A stretch of 64,000 bases of DNA from Linum tenue (GCA_946122785.1 CAMGYJ010000008.1:4737742-4801741); one strand, 5' to 3'; positions 22,409-34,849 are shown, counted from the stretch's first letter. Numbers and translations are program-made. Notes: a model not told the origin generated them from the letters alone.

Positions 22409-25400
22409 TCAACCAGCTGTACTAACGAAACTTGTCCTTGCACTGTCTTGGCCTGAAGAACTTCCCTCCTCGTCAACAATTACGAGACTAGGACACTCCC
22501 GTATGCGTATGAGCTTACTTGGTAAAGACTTTTTCAACTTATCGAATTCTTGAATCTCAGTCAGTCGAGGACACCTGCGGATCACTAGTTTCTGCAACTT
22601 GGTCGAACTAGCCCGAAGACTGGGTATCGTCTTCAGGGCGCCACAATTCTCAAAAGTTAGGTAGATCAAGTGCTCCAGCCCCTCGAGCCCGTCCAAGTTC
22701 ACTAGATTTGGCGCCTTCAAAATTCTCAGAGTCTCCAACGCAACAAGTTGGTTCAAACTCGGGATCTCTAGGAAACTGAACTCTATCAGATACAACTCGG
22801 TCAACCGGGTCAATCCCACGAGGCTCGGGAAAGATGTCTCCCGATGTATGCAGTGGCTCACGTGAAGGCGGGTCAGCGACAACGGGAGAGCCATCGTCGT
22901 GATGGCTCTCTGATCGTCTTGGCTTGAACTGTCTTCGGAGAACCGCAGCATCAGGGTCTTCAACTTGAACAGTCGCGCTATATCCTCGAGAATTGAGGTC
23001 TGAGGAGGACAATGCTCGAATCGTAGCTCTTCCAAGTCCTCGAGATCGGAAAGGTTGGCTACTTTGGTGCGCGAGAGAGTCAGGCGGGTCAACCCCGCCG
23101 GCAGAAAAAGTAGTTTATTGTGATCCACGTTAGTTGCATTTCGGGAATTGGTTGTCCATTCTAAGGTCTTGAGTGAGCTCAAGTGTTGTAAATCGGCTGG
23201 CAAGCTTGTCAGAGCAGAATCCAGCGCACTGATCGTTTGGAGCTTCTGAAGCTTGGTAGTAAGATTGTCGCCACCACTTAGCTCTGTTATTTTGGTTCGA
23301 GAGATGTTGAGCTGCCTTAGCTCGGTGAGACTGCTAATGGGGAGTTGTCCTTTCATTGCTGAACAGTGGGAGAGATTGAGCACTTGCAGACTTGGACATC
23401 GAGACAAATCTGGAGGCGTTTCCAAGTCACGGCACGATGAGAGATCCACAACTTTCAACTGGCGTGCTCCCTGTACGTATCATATGCAATTCTTTCGTGA
23501 TATAAGTTTGAATGCATATAATATAAGCACAATTTAAAATATCATTATTCTTTACTCAAAAATAATAGTAGTAGTAAAACAATTGCTAAATTATTAAGTA
23601 AATTGTTAGCGACTACATTACACAAAAGTTTTGTAAGGCCGGACGGACATAATAATTTAATCAAAATTTATACATTTCATAACTTAATGCACTTATTATT
23701 AACTAAGTTTTTGTTTCATTAAGTAAATTAAAGTTTCCGTAAGATAAGTTCATTTTACATCATAGTTTAATCAAGTGAGACTCAGCTGCTGTAACTTGAT
23801 TTTACTATTAGACCATACTTTATAGAATATTACATAATAATTTATAGAGGTCGAAGGAATGGTTATTTCTTAATATTAACAAAAAAAAAACGTGTTTAAT
23901 ACGTATGTCTTACTCAATAATTAAGACGTTACGCAAATGGAAGTGTCTTACTGCTCGAACTGTTTTGTGAATAAATTTATTTCAACGAACGAAGATGTAA
24001 TTTTATTATCAGAGAAATAATTAGTCAATTATCGCCTCCAAAAAAAAAATTAGTAATTAAATATGAATTCATAATGAGATGGTATACTTAACCTTAAGTA
24101 GTAGTCCGTTCCAGCCTTTCCAATCATCTTTAACTGTGGAACCACGTAGCTCGAGAACTGTCAATTCCTCCATGCTGAAATTGGCCGGAACGGAGCTGCA
24201 ATGGCGCAGTCGAAGGCATCGTAGCTTCGGAAGAGCCTCTTTGAGATCTCCGACCAGCCTTCCATAGGCCACTTCAAGGTATCTTAGCCCTGGCAGCTTC
24301 TTCATTAATGGTACGACGCCGTCCTGGCCTTCGATCATATTCCTCATGTCAATTCTTAAAGCTTCTACTCGATAATAACTACGCCTGGCCTGCATGTTAA
24401 TTAAATGGTATTAAAATTCTACTTAGCAATGTAATGCCTTTGACCAAGTTGTAGATATAAAGTGAAAATTATACCTGACCACCACTTCTTAAAATCTCCA
24501 AAGCATCTTCATTTGACCAAATTCTGCTACGCTTGAAAGACTGTTGTGGGTAATCTTCATGAACAATGTGTTCCCCTAGTCGTCTAAAGTGATCATGCAT
24601 CCAAAATTGATTCTTTTCGTTGATTTTAATCAAGGACTTCATCAAAAGAGAATCAATCCCACCTTCTGGATGATAACCACAGCCGTCCCACATGTAAAAT
24701 GGTATTTCCTTACCCTCTCCGACGAAGAAACAAGCGATGTCAAGAAATATTTGTTTTTCATAGTACGTCAATTCGTTGTAGCTGATCCTCAATCTCTCTT
24801 GCACCTTGGTAGGATGTATGCTCCTTAATTCCGCCAGCTTCGCATCCCAAAATTTCATGTCTCTACGAAACAAAAGTGATCCTATGACCTTAAGAGCTAT
24901 AGGTAATCTTGATGCGGCTTCAACGAACTTCTCAGACCTATCAAGGAACTCCCCTGGAGGATGATCAGCCCCAAAAGCATGCTTGCTGAAAAGCATAAGG
25001 GAGTACTCGTGACTCATTTCTTCTGGTTCGTACAACTTATGATCAAACTTGATCAAAACCCTCTTGTCCGTCGTAGTGATAATAAATCTACTTTCTGTAG
25101 AAAAGTAGTCTAATCTACCGAAAACTCGATCGAAGTCGAATCTTTCATCCACGTCATCAAGAACAATAAGAACTTTGTGCCGGCAAACTCTGTCTCTTAT
25201 GATGTTTATTCCTTCACCGACATTTCTAACTTGAGAATCAACCTTCAGAATACTTGAAATAATATTAGTTTGCAGAGTAACATCACCACCATTCTCCGTT
25301 GATAAGATTCTCCGTACATCCTCCATAAAGCATGATTGATCAAATTGTGCAGAAACTTCATTGTAGACGGCCTTAGCTATAGTTGTTTTACCAGTACCGC

Positions 25401-27458
25401 TCATACCATGAATACCCACAATTTTCTGACTAGCAGAATCAACATGATTCAACAATTTCTTCATTTTTTCTACATGGGAATTAATTCCCACCAATTCATC
25501 TGTGGCCAGCTTGTAACTATTCCTTAGATGGGATTCAATTTGTACAAAAACCTCGTTTATCACAGTCCCTTGTCTGAAAATTAAAATCCAAAATTTTTAT
25601 CAATGAGATTGTACTTAATTGATTCCCTATCAAATAGACATGAGATTGAAATTTTTTTTTTTTTTGGTAAGGGTGAACTGATTTATTAGTTAATTTAAAA
25701 GAAAAATAGATAGAGGAGAAGCAGAATGATACACGGTATCATGACCTGAATCAAGGTTGTCAACCCGCACCCACGGGTCGACCCACTTTGACGCTGGCAC
25801 GGTGAGAAAAACAGACTGCACACATCCGTCGGGCCGACCGCTACAAGGTACCGGGTTGGAGGTCAAATTGTATCATTTTTTTCTTTGGTTTGCGAAATGC
25901 GCCTATTTTTCGATTTTTCTTTTCGCCTAACTCAATCTTTGGAATCCTAAGTTGAACATTTGAATATTGATGTTATATAAGTGTGTGTGAATTTTCACTA
26001 TATGTTGGATCTAAGTACGACATGTTATTTTGGTGTAATATTATATGTTATAACTCATATGTTAGATGAGATTTTGTATAATTTATCAGGATAAGTACAA
26101 TATAATGACTCTTTCCATATTTTCGGGCTAAACCGGGTGACCCATTAACCTTTGACCCACTAGCTCGACCGGTCTGGGTCAACCCGCGGGTTGACAACCT
26201 TGCCTGAATGAAATATTTTTTTTTTTGAAAGAATATTTTTTTTGTATGACATGTGATTGAAATATGAGTATGATACACGATATCATGACCTGAATGATAA
26301 ATTTTTTAATTAAAAGAATAATTGAAATAACAATTTGATGATTACATTAAGCATGGATTAATGGAGTAGTTATTATTTTTTTTTGGGTGAATATTGAGTA
26401 ACTAGAGGGATTTTTTTTTTACATTGAAAAATAGGAGGTTATTAGTAGCTAGTTAAATAATCATAATTTGGGGATACTTTTAGGAGTAGGTGTTTTCTAT
26501 TTCAGACTTGTTATTTTGTATCATTCGTTTCTATGAAAAAACATCAATCAAATTAAGTAATACACTTCTCCTAATTCTTTATTGTCTCTATCATGCATGT
26601 TTCTTTTCTAAACCCTATTCTCCCCAATTTGTTTCATTCCTATTCAATTACTTCTTCCTAAGTCTTCTCAATTACCTTCTTAATTCCTTTGGGCCCTTAC
26701 CATTAATTGGATGCTAAGGCTCATTGTTTATCATGAAATAATGAATGATTGATTAGAATATATGATTGATCGATGAGATTAATGAAATTGTGTAAAAAAT
26801 ATATTGTGCATTTTATATTAATCATTTATGTAAATATTGGTTATAAGTTAATGTCATATCGATCCGCAGGAGACAAAAAAAATTGAAAGTAGAAAAAAAA
26901 AAAACATACGTACCCAACATGTTCTGTCACGTGCCAACCTTTCATTTCCCCGACTTGTTTGAGAGCTTCTTTCCATTGCCCAATGGTCGCAGCGTCAAAT
27001 TTCTCACCGTACAATTTAAACGCCGATTTGAAACCAACGCTTTCCTGTTTCTTCACTTCACTGGGAGCAACAAAGTAGAAGATCGGAAGGATGACGTGTC
27101 CCTTCCCTAGCTTCCAACACTCCACCATCTTAGCAAGCTCCTGGAGGCACCACCTGCTGTCAACGTATTTGGGGGAGATGATGGGGACGTAGATCTTCGT
27201 TTCGACGATAGCTCGGAGGAGAAAATGTTCCATCTTTTCCCCCCTTTGTAAGTCTTCTTCGTCTCTGAAAGTGCGGATTTTGGAACGAACCAGACCTCTG
27301 TAGACCCAATCGGCAAAGGAATCGCGAATGTCTGGACCTCTGAAACTTAAGAACACCTCGTACTCTCCCACTGGAAGAGACTGCTGCTTGGGATCGGAAG
27401 GAGAAGGAGAAGACGGCTCCTTCAAGGAGGCGGATGCTTGCACACCAGATTTCTTCAT
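22409..27458 (-). CDS. TIR-NB-LRR immune receptor TNL1 (4 exons)
   Basis: Exons: 26914-27458, 24475-25573, 24093-24389, 22409-23470. Introns are GT..AG and the total is 1001 codons in frame. Exon 1 carries the TIR domain (EYEVFLSFRGPD at about residue 32, with the catalytic glutamate of the NADase fold in SRWCLQEL, residue 107). Exon 2 carries NB-ARC: P-loop GMSGTGKTT (238-246), kinase-2 LIVLDDVD, RNBS-B FIITTTD, RLPIALKV in place of GLPLALKV, FLDIACFF, and MHD at 507-509. Exons 3 and 4 encode leucine-rich repeats. TNLs sense effectors inside the cell and signal through TIR NADase products. The ATG at 27458 was preferred over one at 27548 because TNL2 starts at the matching place. TNL1 lies head-to-head with LecRK1. 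All key residues are present and no lesion is seen. Its general style is that of flax L6-like proteins. Confidence 0.92.
25752..26202. mobile_element. MITE in TNL1 intron 1, 451 bp
   Basis: Inverted ends CAAGGTTGTCAACCCGC/CCTTG are flanked by a 7-bp direct repeat cctgaat at 25745-25751 and 26203-26209. It is absent from the matching intron of TNL2. The C-A-A-G-G start suggests hAT. A related sequence, gatacacg(g/a)tatcatgacctgaat, occurs just before it and again at about 26271-26296, so the flank is itself duplicated. Confidence 0.8.
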
Positions 27459-29294
27459 ACTTTGAGGAACAAGACGAGGTTTTGGATCGGATGTGAAGTA
27501 TGGCTTAAAACTTGGGCATAAATTGGATTGATATGTGTGGCTACTCACTACTATTATATTACTGAAAAAAAACTCGAGCAGGTTTGAACCCTGCTTTTTG
27601 GACGGCGCGGCAGTCTATTCTGACATTTTGTTGACTGCGGATTGATCGATGAGCTGCCCCTACTTTCCCCTGGTTGTTTTATATACTTTGGATCTGAAAT
27701 CAACGACAAGATCCGTTTTGATTCCTTGGAGAAATACTCTAAGTTTAAAGTTTTTGAAGATATGAGGGAAAATATTCCTAATTACCCATGTTGAGTGGCC
27801 ATCCACGTCACAAGGTATGTTAGATAGAAACATTCCTAATTAACCATTTTTTTTTTGTTTCATTATATTATTATTTAGTTCTTTATTATAAAATAAACTA
27901 TTTGCCACCTTACAAGTTGTAGTAGAAGTTAATACAAAAAAAGGGTTTGTTAAGAATTTGCGATACAAAATTGAGTTTCTATTTTCTAATGTGGACTCAT
28001 GTGAAACAAAAGGCTTAAAATACGGTCAGTAACACTGATTACTGGCTAATGAGTAACCAAATCTTTGTCATAAGATTTAGGGTTGATACCACTATACCAC
28101 TCTCCCTCCGGCCCTGTTAGTACTGAGGCAATTGCAACCGGATAGTGAGTAAGAAAAAGAAACTAAATTTAGTAAGACATCAACAACATTTGAATAAGGA
28201 CTTGCTGGTGAAAGTAACAGAAGAACGACGATGACAATCATCATAGAATACATGCAATAATTCATGAGCCAACATATAATCAATCGGGAAAGGATGGAAG
28301 TGTTGGGTGGGAGTAGCATGATGTCTCTAATCCATGGATTATATAGTAGTCGGGTGAGAGTTAGTTGTTGTGTATGATTATGTATCCCGCCTTCTTAACA
28401 CTATTGTCAGTAGCAATCGTTGCTACTTAATTGCAAAGTTACAACGGGTGTAGCAGGAATACATTTGCAAGCTAGCTAATCCATTTTTTGGTATTCATAT
28501 TCAATTCAGCCACTATTTGTGTGTCGTATATATTGGAATGAAATGATGAGTTAGACTTTGGATTTGTATTTTTTATGGGCAGTGATATATTCACATATGA
28601 ATTAATGTATTATAATTGTCTTGTATATTAGTCATTGGTTAGTTAAAGAAGCTGGAAATAAGTACCATATAAATTAAATAATTTCGTCCTCTAATAATTA
28701 AAAGTTAAATGACCATTAAAGAAGCTGGAAATAAGTGATTAACCTTAATAATTAAAAGTGAAATGACCATAGGCTCCTTCCGTGGTGTGCGTTGGGGCCA
28801 AGAAAAGTAAGATTAAGGGGGTGCCAAAGCAGAACCTCCATAATGTATTGTTTGATGATTTGATTTGATATGCATGCATCGTAAGTTCGTAACGAGTGAC
28901 GGACCATGCCCACTTGCTTCCTCGTGAAAGCGATTTAAAGGAGAACATAGTTGACCGGCAATTTCGTCTGCTTCGAGGTATGCGGTGGGCCCCAGTTAGT
29001 TTGTTGTAGACTTGTAGTCTTGTGGAAAGGGTTTATACTTTATACGATATTTGATTTAATAAGCTTAATCATGATTAGTGGTTGGCCTAATCACATTCAA
29101 CCAATAAGAAGGCTACTATTAAAATTAAAAATCCCAAGGGAGACACGCTATATTCAACACGCTACTCTGACTTTGATTCTTGTAGCTAAGGCAAAGATCG
29201 ATAGCTAGATCTGCCAAATGACTTTATCTAGCCGAGAGATCGAGTCCAGCTTGGCTATGGTTTTGAGACGATATTATTCATCGTTCTCAATTCC
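27459..29294. promoter_or_regulatory. Shared upstream region of TNL1 (left) and LecRK1 (right)
   Basis: 1.8 kb between the two divergent start codons. On the minus strand a TATA-like gtatataaaac lies at 27676-27686, about 220 bases before the TNL1 ATG. On the LecRK1 side, 28880-29190 aligns with 57650-57900 of cassette 2, including a W-box core ttgacc and the word cacgctatattcaacacgctactctgac in two parts. A partial tandem duplication sits at 28643-28715 and 28716-28770. Confidence 0.55.
28951..28956 (+). promoter_or_regulatory. W-box core (TTGACC), conserved between cassettes
   Basis: TTGACC about 340 bases before the LecRK1 ATG. The same core stands at 57709-57714, about 300 bases before the LecRK2 ATG, inside otherwise similar sequence. 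WRKY factors bind this core in defence genes. Binding here is inferred. Confidence 0.45.
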
Positions 29295-31861
29295 ATGGGA
29301 GACGTCGCCGTCGTCCTCACTGCTAACTTCTTTATTATGACAATTATCACCACCCTCACGGCGGCGGCGGCACCGCTGTCCTTCAACTTCACGGACCAAA
29401 TCTGCAGCGACGCCGCGGTGAAGCTGTACGGGTACGCTTCCTGCGCGGGCTCCGCCGTCCAGCTCACCCCGTTCGCTTACTGGGCCACGGGGCAGGCCCG
29501 GCACCCAAAGCCCATGCACCTGTGGGACAGATCCACGGGCCAGCTCGCCAACTTCACGACGGAGTTCACCTTCGCCATCGACAACGACAACGGCAGCTGG
29601 ACCTGCGACGGGCTCGCGTTCTTCCTCGCCCCGCACGATTACGTCACACCGGCCCACGCCTCGTACGGCCGGCTCGGGCTGGTCCACAAGAACTTCACGT
29701 ACAATTCCACGGCGGCGGGGCCGAGCGGGGCGTTCGTGGCCGTGGAGTTCGACACGTACGACGACGCGTGGGACACGTCTCACGGAGGCCTGAACCACGT
29801 GGGGATCGACGTGGACTCGATGCAGTCGGTGGCGAGCAAGCGGTGGCGGAGCTACGTGGACGGGAGGACAACCACGTGGGTCCGGGTGTCTTACGTGGCG
29901 AAGAAGCTGTGCGTGGTGTACAACACCACCGTGGAGGAGGAGGAGGAGGCTGTGATGGACAGTCTCTGCTACGGAGTGGACCTGAGGGATTACTTGACGG
30001 AATGGGTGGTCGTCGGCTTCTCTGCCTCCACGGCGTTCAGGTATCTAGTGGTGGCGAAGGGAGGTGGAGCGGTGAAAAAATATAGTTATATTTATTTGTA
30101 GGTTAAGGATTAAGAAGTTTATTTTTACAAACGTTAACTGTCTCTCATAATAAATCAATCAATAATAGGTATATGCAAATAAATATCATTCTTTATGATC
30201 AATTGAAAATGAAAATCACATTTTCAATTCGTAATTTAAAAAGTTTCCCATTCCATCAAATATATATATAGGAAACATAAAACTAGTAAAGCTTTTCAAC
30301 GTACTCTAAATATTTGTTCTTTTAATATTGAAAATTTCGACTATCAAATGTATATTTTAGCTAATTGACTAAAAGTCAATTTTTAGCTATACTAGTTTAC
30401 CCCAAAAGTAAGTTATATATATATCTGAACAATAGATAATTTCATGAGTGACAATAATTCGATTGGAATATATTAATTAAGTTGCATGTACTGTATACAT
30501 TTGAATACAAAAATTCATTCATAAACGAGATCTCATCCTGACTACATCACTGCAGGTATCAGTCTCACACCATCGACTCCTGGTCCTTCTCCTCCGATCT
30601 GGACGGTAATTACCAAGACTATGTCATGAGCACCACGAACACTAGGACAGCCAGGATCATGAGATTGATCTTACTAATCGGGGTGGTTATAATAGGTAGC
30701 GCTACTTTTGCATGGTGGATTGTACCGGGTCGGGTTTTCTCCAGTCGACTATATGTTGTTGCGATGAAAAACAAAGAGAAAGAAAAAGAAAACGGTTGGA
30801 AGGAGGAGGAGGAGGAGGAGTTGTCCGGAATCCCTCTGCTGAGACGGCGTCTTGACAGAAGCAAACATTCGATCGACGAGGGAGCGAAGTCCGTTCCACT
30901 AGCGGAACTGAAGCGAGCGACCAAAGATTTCAGCGAGTTAATCGGGAGAGGCGGATTCGGGATGGTGTACAAGGGACAGCTGTCGAGCGGCCAGCTGATA
31001 GCAGCGAAGAAGGTACCGCTGGACGGGGCTGCGATAGAAGGTTTCATGGCGGAGCTGGTGATCATCACACAGTTGAGACACAAGAATTTGGTGAGGCTGT
31101 TGGGATGGTCGAATGACTTGGAGGCATCGTGCTACTACCTCATCTACGAGTACATGGAGAACCGGAGCTTGGACCTGCATCTCTACGGCGACGGTAACGG
31201 GCAGTTTACTATGAGCACGGTGACGCTGGACTGGGAGAAACGGTACCACATCGCCAAGGGACTCGCTAATGCACTGAGCTATCTGCAAGCAGGAGGCAAC
31301 GGGAACAGCGTGCTCCACGGGGATGTGAAGAGCAGCAACGTGCTTTTGGACTCCGAGTTCAATGCCAAACTGGGCGATTTCGGGCTGGCTCGGGTGGTGG
31401 ACCAGGACGTGCGGTCGCACGCGGAGCACGGCGGAACGCCTGCGTACATGGCACCCGAGCGCGTGGACTATCGACGGTCGGCGCTGGAGTCGGACACTTA
31501 CAGCTTCGGGGTGGTGGCGCTGGAGGTGGCGAGCGGGAGGAGGGCGGTGGTGATGGAGAAGCACATCGTGAGGTGGGTTTGGGAGATCTACGGGAGGGGG
31601 AATGTGTTCGAGGCAGTGGATCCGAGACTGGAAGGGAAGTTTGATAGAGATGAGTTGCAGCGGTTGTTGATGGTGGGGCTCCATTGTGCTCACCCGAACC
31701 GCAACCGTAGGCTCCCGATTCAGGTTGCGTTACAGGTGTTGAGCGATATGAATATCCCATTGCGGAATTTCAATCTCCCGCTTCAATATCCACCAACCAG
31801 AGATGATCCACCGATACCGCTTCTAGTGCCACCAATACTTGAGGACGACTCCTTATCGTGA
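29295..31861 (+). CDS. L-type lectin receptor kinase LecRK1 (2 exons)
   Basis: Exons 29295-30040 and 30556-31861 join through a 515-bp GT..AG intron that splits an arginine codon, giving 683 residues. The order is: signal peptide (1-27); legume-lectin domain (about 28-258, with WDRSTGQLANF, CDGLAFFLAP and the metal-binding VAVEFDTYDDAWD); a short stalk; a membrane helix (about 286-305); an acidic juxtamembrane stretch; and a protein kinase. The kinase has GRGGFG (379-384), the ATP lysine at 400 (IAAKKV), the alpha-C glutamate at 415, HGD at 503-505 in place of HRD, DFG at 523-525 and APE at 548-550. It should be a plasma-membrane receptor sensing extracellular sugars or nucleotides and phosphorylating partners in the cytoplasm. 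The HGD makes it a non-RD kinase. Most L-LecRKs lack introns, so this gene structure is unusual. Its neighbour TNL1 is transcribed away from it. Confidence 0.93.
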
Positions 31862-32321
31862 CTGGTGGAAGGGAGAGCGGATCAGGTTAATAACTTTTTG
31901 GTGAGTAACAAGGAGTAATCCAACTAGAATCCGCTATATCAACACCCTTCTGTCACTCATGAAAAACCTTTAATCTTTTCCCCTTTAATTTTTAACAGAC
32001 AATTTTTTTCCTTTTAAGTTGAAACTTATATTTTTTTTGCACAGATAAATTAGATTAATTGTGCTCTTTAAAATGATATCCACCATGATAGATTTCTGGA
32101 AGAACAAAAAAACATTGACATTTTTTACTAGTTTATACTTAGGTAACCTAATTCGCCACTCCAACATCGACGATCCCGCATCAGATCGCCAAAACGCGAT
32201 TTCTTGGGAGTTATCGTAAAATTCGCGAGTTACATTTCACCAGAGCACGATTTGATATTTTGGGAGCGCCATCTCTATAAAACTTAAATTGGGGCAAGAA
32301 TCTAGTGAAGAAGAAAGAGAT
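31862..32321. other. 3' flank of LecRK1
   Basis: No gene recognised. The stretch 32150-32321 and the sequence after the TRIM (32642-32945) may once have been continuous, because the TRIM at 32322-32636 sits between them with a clean target-site duplication. Confidence 0.4.
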
Positions 32322-32636
32322 TGTTAGAGAGTGGTATAAGATCCAGCAGAACCTTCTCCCAACAACTCGAGTTATTGGGAGCAACTGGTTCTTGACATGG
32401 TATCAGAGCTGGTTTGACCAAATGGTCGCGTGTTCGAATCTCCACGACCCCCAATATTAACAGTTGATTAAAGCACACGGTATGGTGGGCCTGTGCAAAC
32501 TTCAAGCCCATGAGTTGGCTTTCGTTTGAGGGGGCGTGTTAGAGAGTGGTATAAGATCCATGTCAAGAACCAGTTGCTCCCAATAACTCGAGTTGTTGGG
32601 AGAAGGTTCTGCTGGATCTTATACCACTCTCTAACA
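32322..32636 (+). mobile_element. TRIM-like miniature LTR element with palindromic ends, 315 bp
   Basis: Flanked by a perfect 5-bp duplication gagat (32317-32321 and 32637-32641). The element begins TGTTAGAG and ends CTCTAACA. A TGGTATCAGAGC primer-binding site stands at 32398-32409 and a G-rich purine tract at 32527-32535, just before the right terminal repeat (32537-32636, 100 bp). The left terminal block 32322-32400 is the exact reverse complement of 32558-32636 (79 bp), not a direct copy of the right repeat. Both repeats centre on an imperfect palindrome around ctcgag. There is no coding capacity, so mobility would depend on another element's enzymes. Confidence 0.85.
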
Positions 32637-32641
32637 GAGAT

Positions 32642-33585
32642 AGAGGCGAGATTCAAGTGGGTCATCATGGTGGGAAATATTCAGAAGCGGTAGATCTATA
32701 TGATATGTACAGGGAGGACGGTCTTAAACCATCGATTTCCCTCCGCCCAGCCTGCCCCCAACGATACCACGTTAGGCGATTCGAAATGCAGGTTCAATCG
32801 CAGCAGTGTTGAGGATATCTTTTGTTTTAATTCTTTTGTGGATCCGAATCAGGCCGTACAGGCGGCTGTGGGTTGGTGGAGCAGCGGGGGAGGTGGGCTT
32901 GTCAAGGGGAGCGGGGAAGTATTAAAATTTGTTGATCGGCTCTGATTGGTATAAAATAAGAGCATAATATAAGTTATGAAAGTTTATCATGGAGGTATGA
33001 ACATACCAGACTGTAGGATGGTTGAATACATGATAGTAGAAATATACTAACTGTCATAATGATTATCAACATTGTGTACCACAAGATACCACCCTCATAA
33101 CAGGGTGGTCATGAGGTGGTATTTTTTTTGTCCTGGATTTTTTTCATCCGGAAATTTATAGATCCAATAGATCATGATGAACTCGTTTTTTTGTGTTTAT
33201 ATTAAAAAAAAGACTTAAAAACGAAGGAGATACCATTTGGTATGGAATTGGTAATGAGAGGTATGAAAATAAATTCTCAAATATTGAAAATTGATCTCAT
33301 TTTGTAGATCACAACGAATTCATTTCATCTGTGCAAAAACAAATTTGAAATCCAAGTTAGAACGAAGAAGACAATAGTTGGTTAAGAAAAGTAGGAAAAA
33401 TAAAATATCTTTAATTATCCTTAGATTACAACCCACTTAAAACGAAAAAAATTAATATTTGATTACTCATGTTAAACACGCTAAGGTGATTCACTCTATC
33501 CTGACTAAGCCGGAGGAAGGGTCAAATCCAAAATCCTTAACCATAGATTGTAGATTTGAGTCTCTTTTATCTCTTAAGAAATTCA
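32642..33585. other. Spacer between TRIM and MITE-like repeat; right end is a duplication landmark
   Basis: No gene is recognised. A G-rich open frame at 32700-32945 has no familiar content. The stretch 33470-33585 matches 61480-61575 downstream of LecRK2 (ccaaaatccttaa, catagattgtagatttgag), which extends the duplicated unit beyond the LecRK 3' ends. Confidence 0.6.
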
Positions 33586-34470
33586 GGGTCGTTTGCTTCA
33601 TGGATTTAGATGACCCAAATCCATTCCATCATGGATTTAACGAGAATCCATCGTTTGCTTGTATTTCTTTTAGGGACCAAATCCTTGGGGTCCACGAATT
33701 TTAAGGGTTCAAATCCGTGGACCCTACAGACTTGTAAATCCCACATATTAATGTGAGATTTGTAATATGCCATAAATCCATGAGGGGTTTTTACCCATAT
33801 ACCCTGATGAACTTTTAAAATTCCAAGGTTGCCCTCACATTTACATATTGTACATTATAAATAATTAATTAATTAACAACAAATAAATAATATGAATATT
33901 CAATTAATTTGCAAACATGAGTTAGATTTTTTATACTCTTTCTTGTGTTCTTGTTTCCTTTAAACATTTCATAGAACGTGTAATTCTTTGTTTTCCGGTT
34001 CTAATATGTTGCTATATGTTACTTTTGAAAGGGAGGACAATGAATTGGTAACCGATATATGTTTCGTTAAAAGTTAAATGAAATTTTTGCATTTATTATT
34101 ATTGTCATTGTGGCAACATTATGCTTATTAGTATGTATTCTCCTTATTTTGTGTACATGTCATAAACATGACAAACAAATAGGATATGATATGATAGTAT
34201 GGTAATTGGGAATAGATCACGGTTGAAGGCCATCATTTTTTACCAACCTACCTCTTATATTTTATCTATTGTTATATCATTGATGGCAATAAAGGTAAAT
34301 TACACTTCATACATACAAATTTAATTAACAAAATCCATCATGAAATATATCAAACAAATAATAGGATTTATCATATCCACAATGAACCCAAAACCCTCAT
34401 ATATTCATGGTTTTTCAAAACCCAAGTTATACCAATTTATTTTTTTCAAATTTATGAAGCGAAAGATCCA
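33586..34470. mobile_element. MITE-like repeat with GGGTCGTTTGCTTC ends, copy 2
   Basis: About 885 bp, from gggtcgtttgcttc to gaagcgaaagatcc, related to the copy at 4874-5277. By comparison with 61575 it interrupts the sequence downstream of LecRK1. No target-site duplication is resolved. Confidence 0.55.
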
Positions 34471-34849
34471 TAGATTACAATCCGAATACTGCACCGAAAA
34501 AAAAATAAGAGAAATTTTTTTCCGATGTTTAACAGTGTAAGTATTCATCTAACTTATTTGGTGTGGTAATCTTTATTTTGAGAAGATATACGAAATCAAA
34601 TTTGTGTGAATTTAGATCAAAACAGGCATATATGCATTATATGTCTTCTCTTATATCAATAACAGCTATCATAAAATATGATTTTGAAGTCTTATTCAAG
34701 AGGTTGACCATAATTATGGTATTAGAAGTCTCGATAAATTAGATAATAACTAATATATATACTCCATCCTTATTGTAAGTGTACAATGCATGGGTAACAT
34801 TACACAATGGACAGGTTGTGTGATAAATTACTGTAATCATGGTCCCAAT

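Noticed and set aside
26841..26913. TNL1 exon 1 extended to its first in-frame stop
   Set aside because: The donor at GG/GTACGT is shared with TNL2 and restores the typical QGTVINEV continuation in exon 2; beyond it the translation is F-rich intron.
27459..27548. Upstream ATG of TNL1 (30 extra residues)
   Set aside because: Not matched in TNL2, whose first ATG aligns with 27458.
30938..31693. Open frames antisense to the kinase exons (also 59861-60475)
   Set aside because: His/Pro/Gln-rich mirrors of the kinase coding strand, with no domain and no start context.
32398..32445. tRNA-like words (TGGTATCAGAGC ... GTGTTCGAATC) in the TRIM
   Set aside because: The first is the primer-binding site. 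No acceptor or anticodon stems can be folded, so it is not a tRNA gene.
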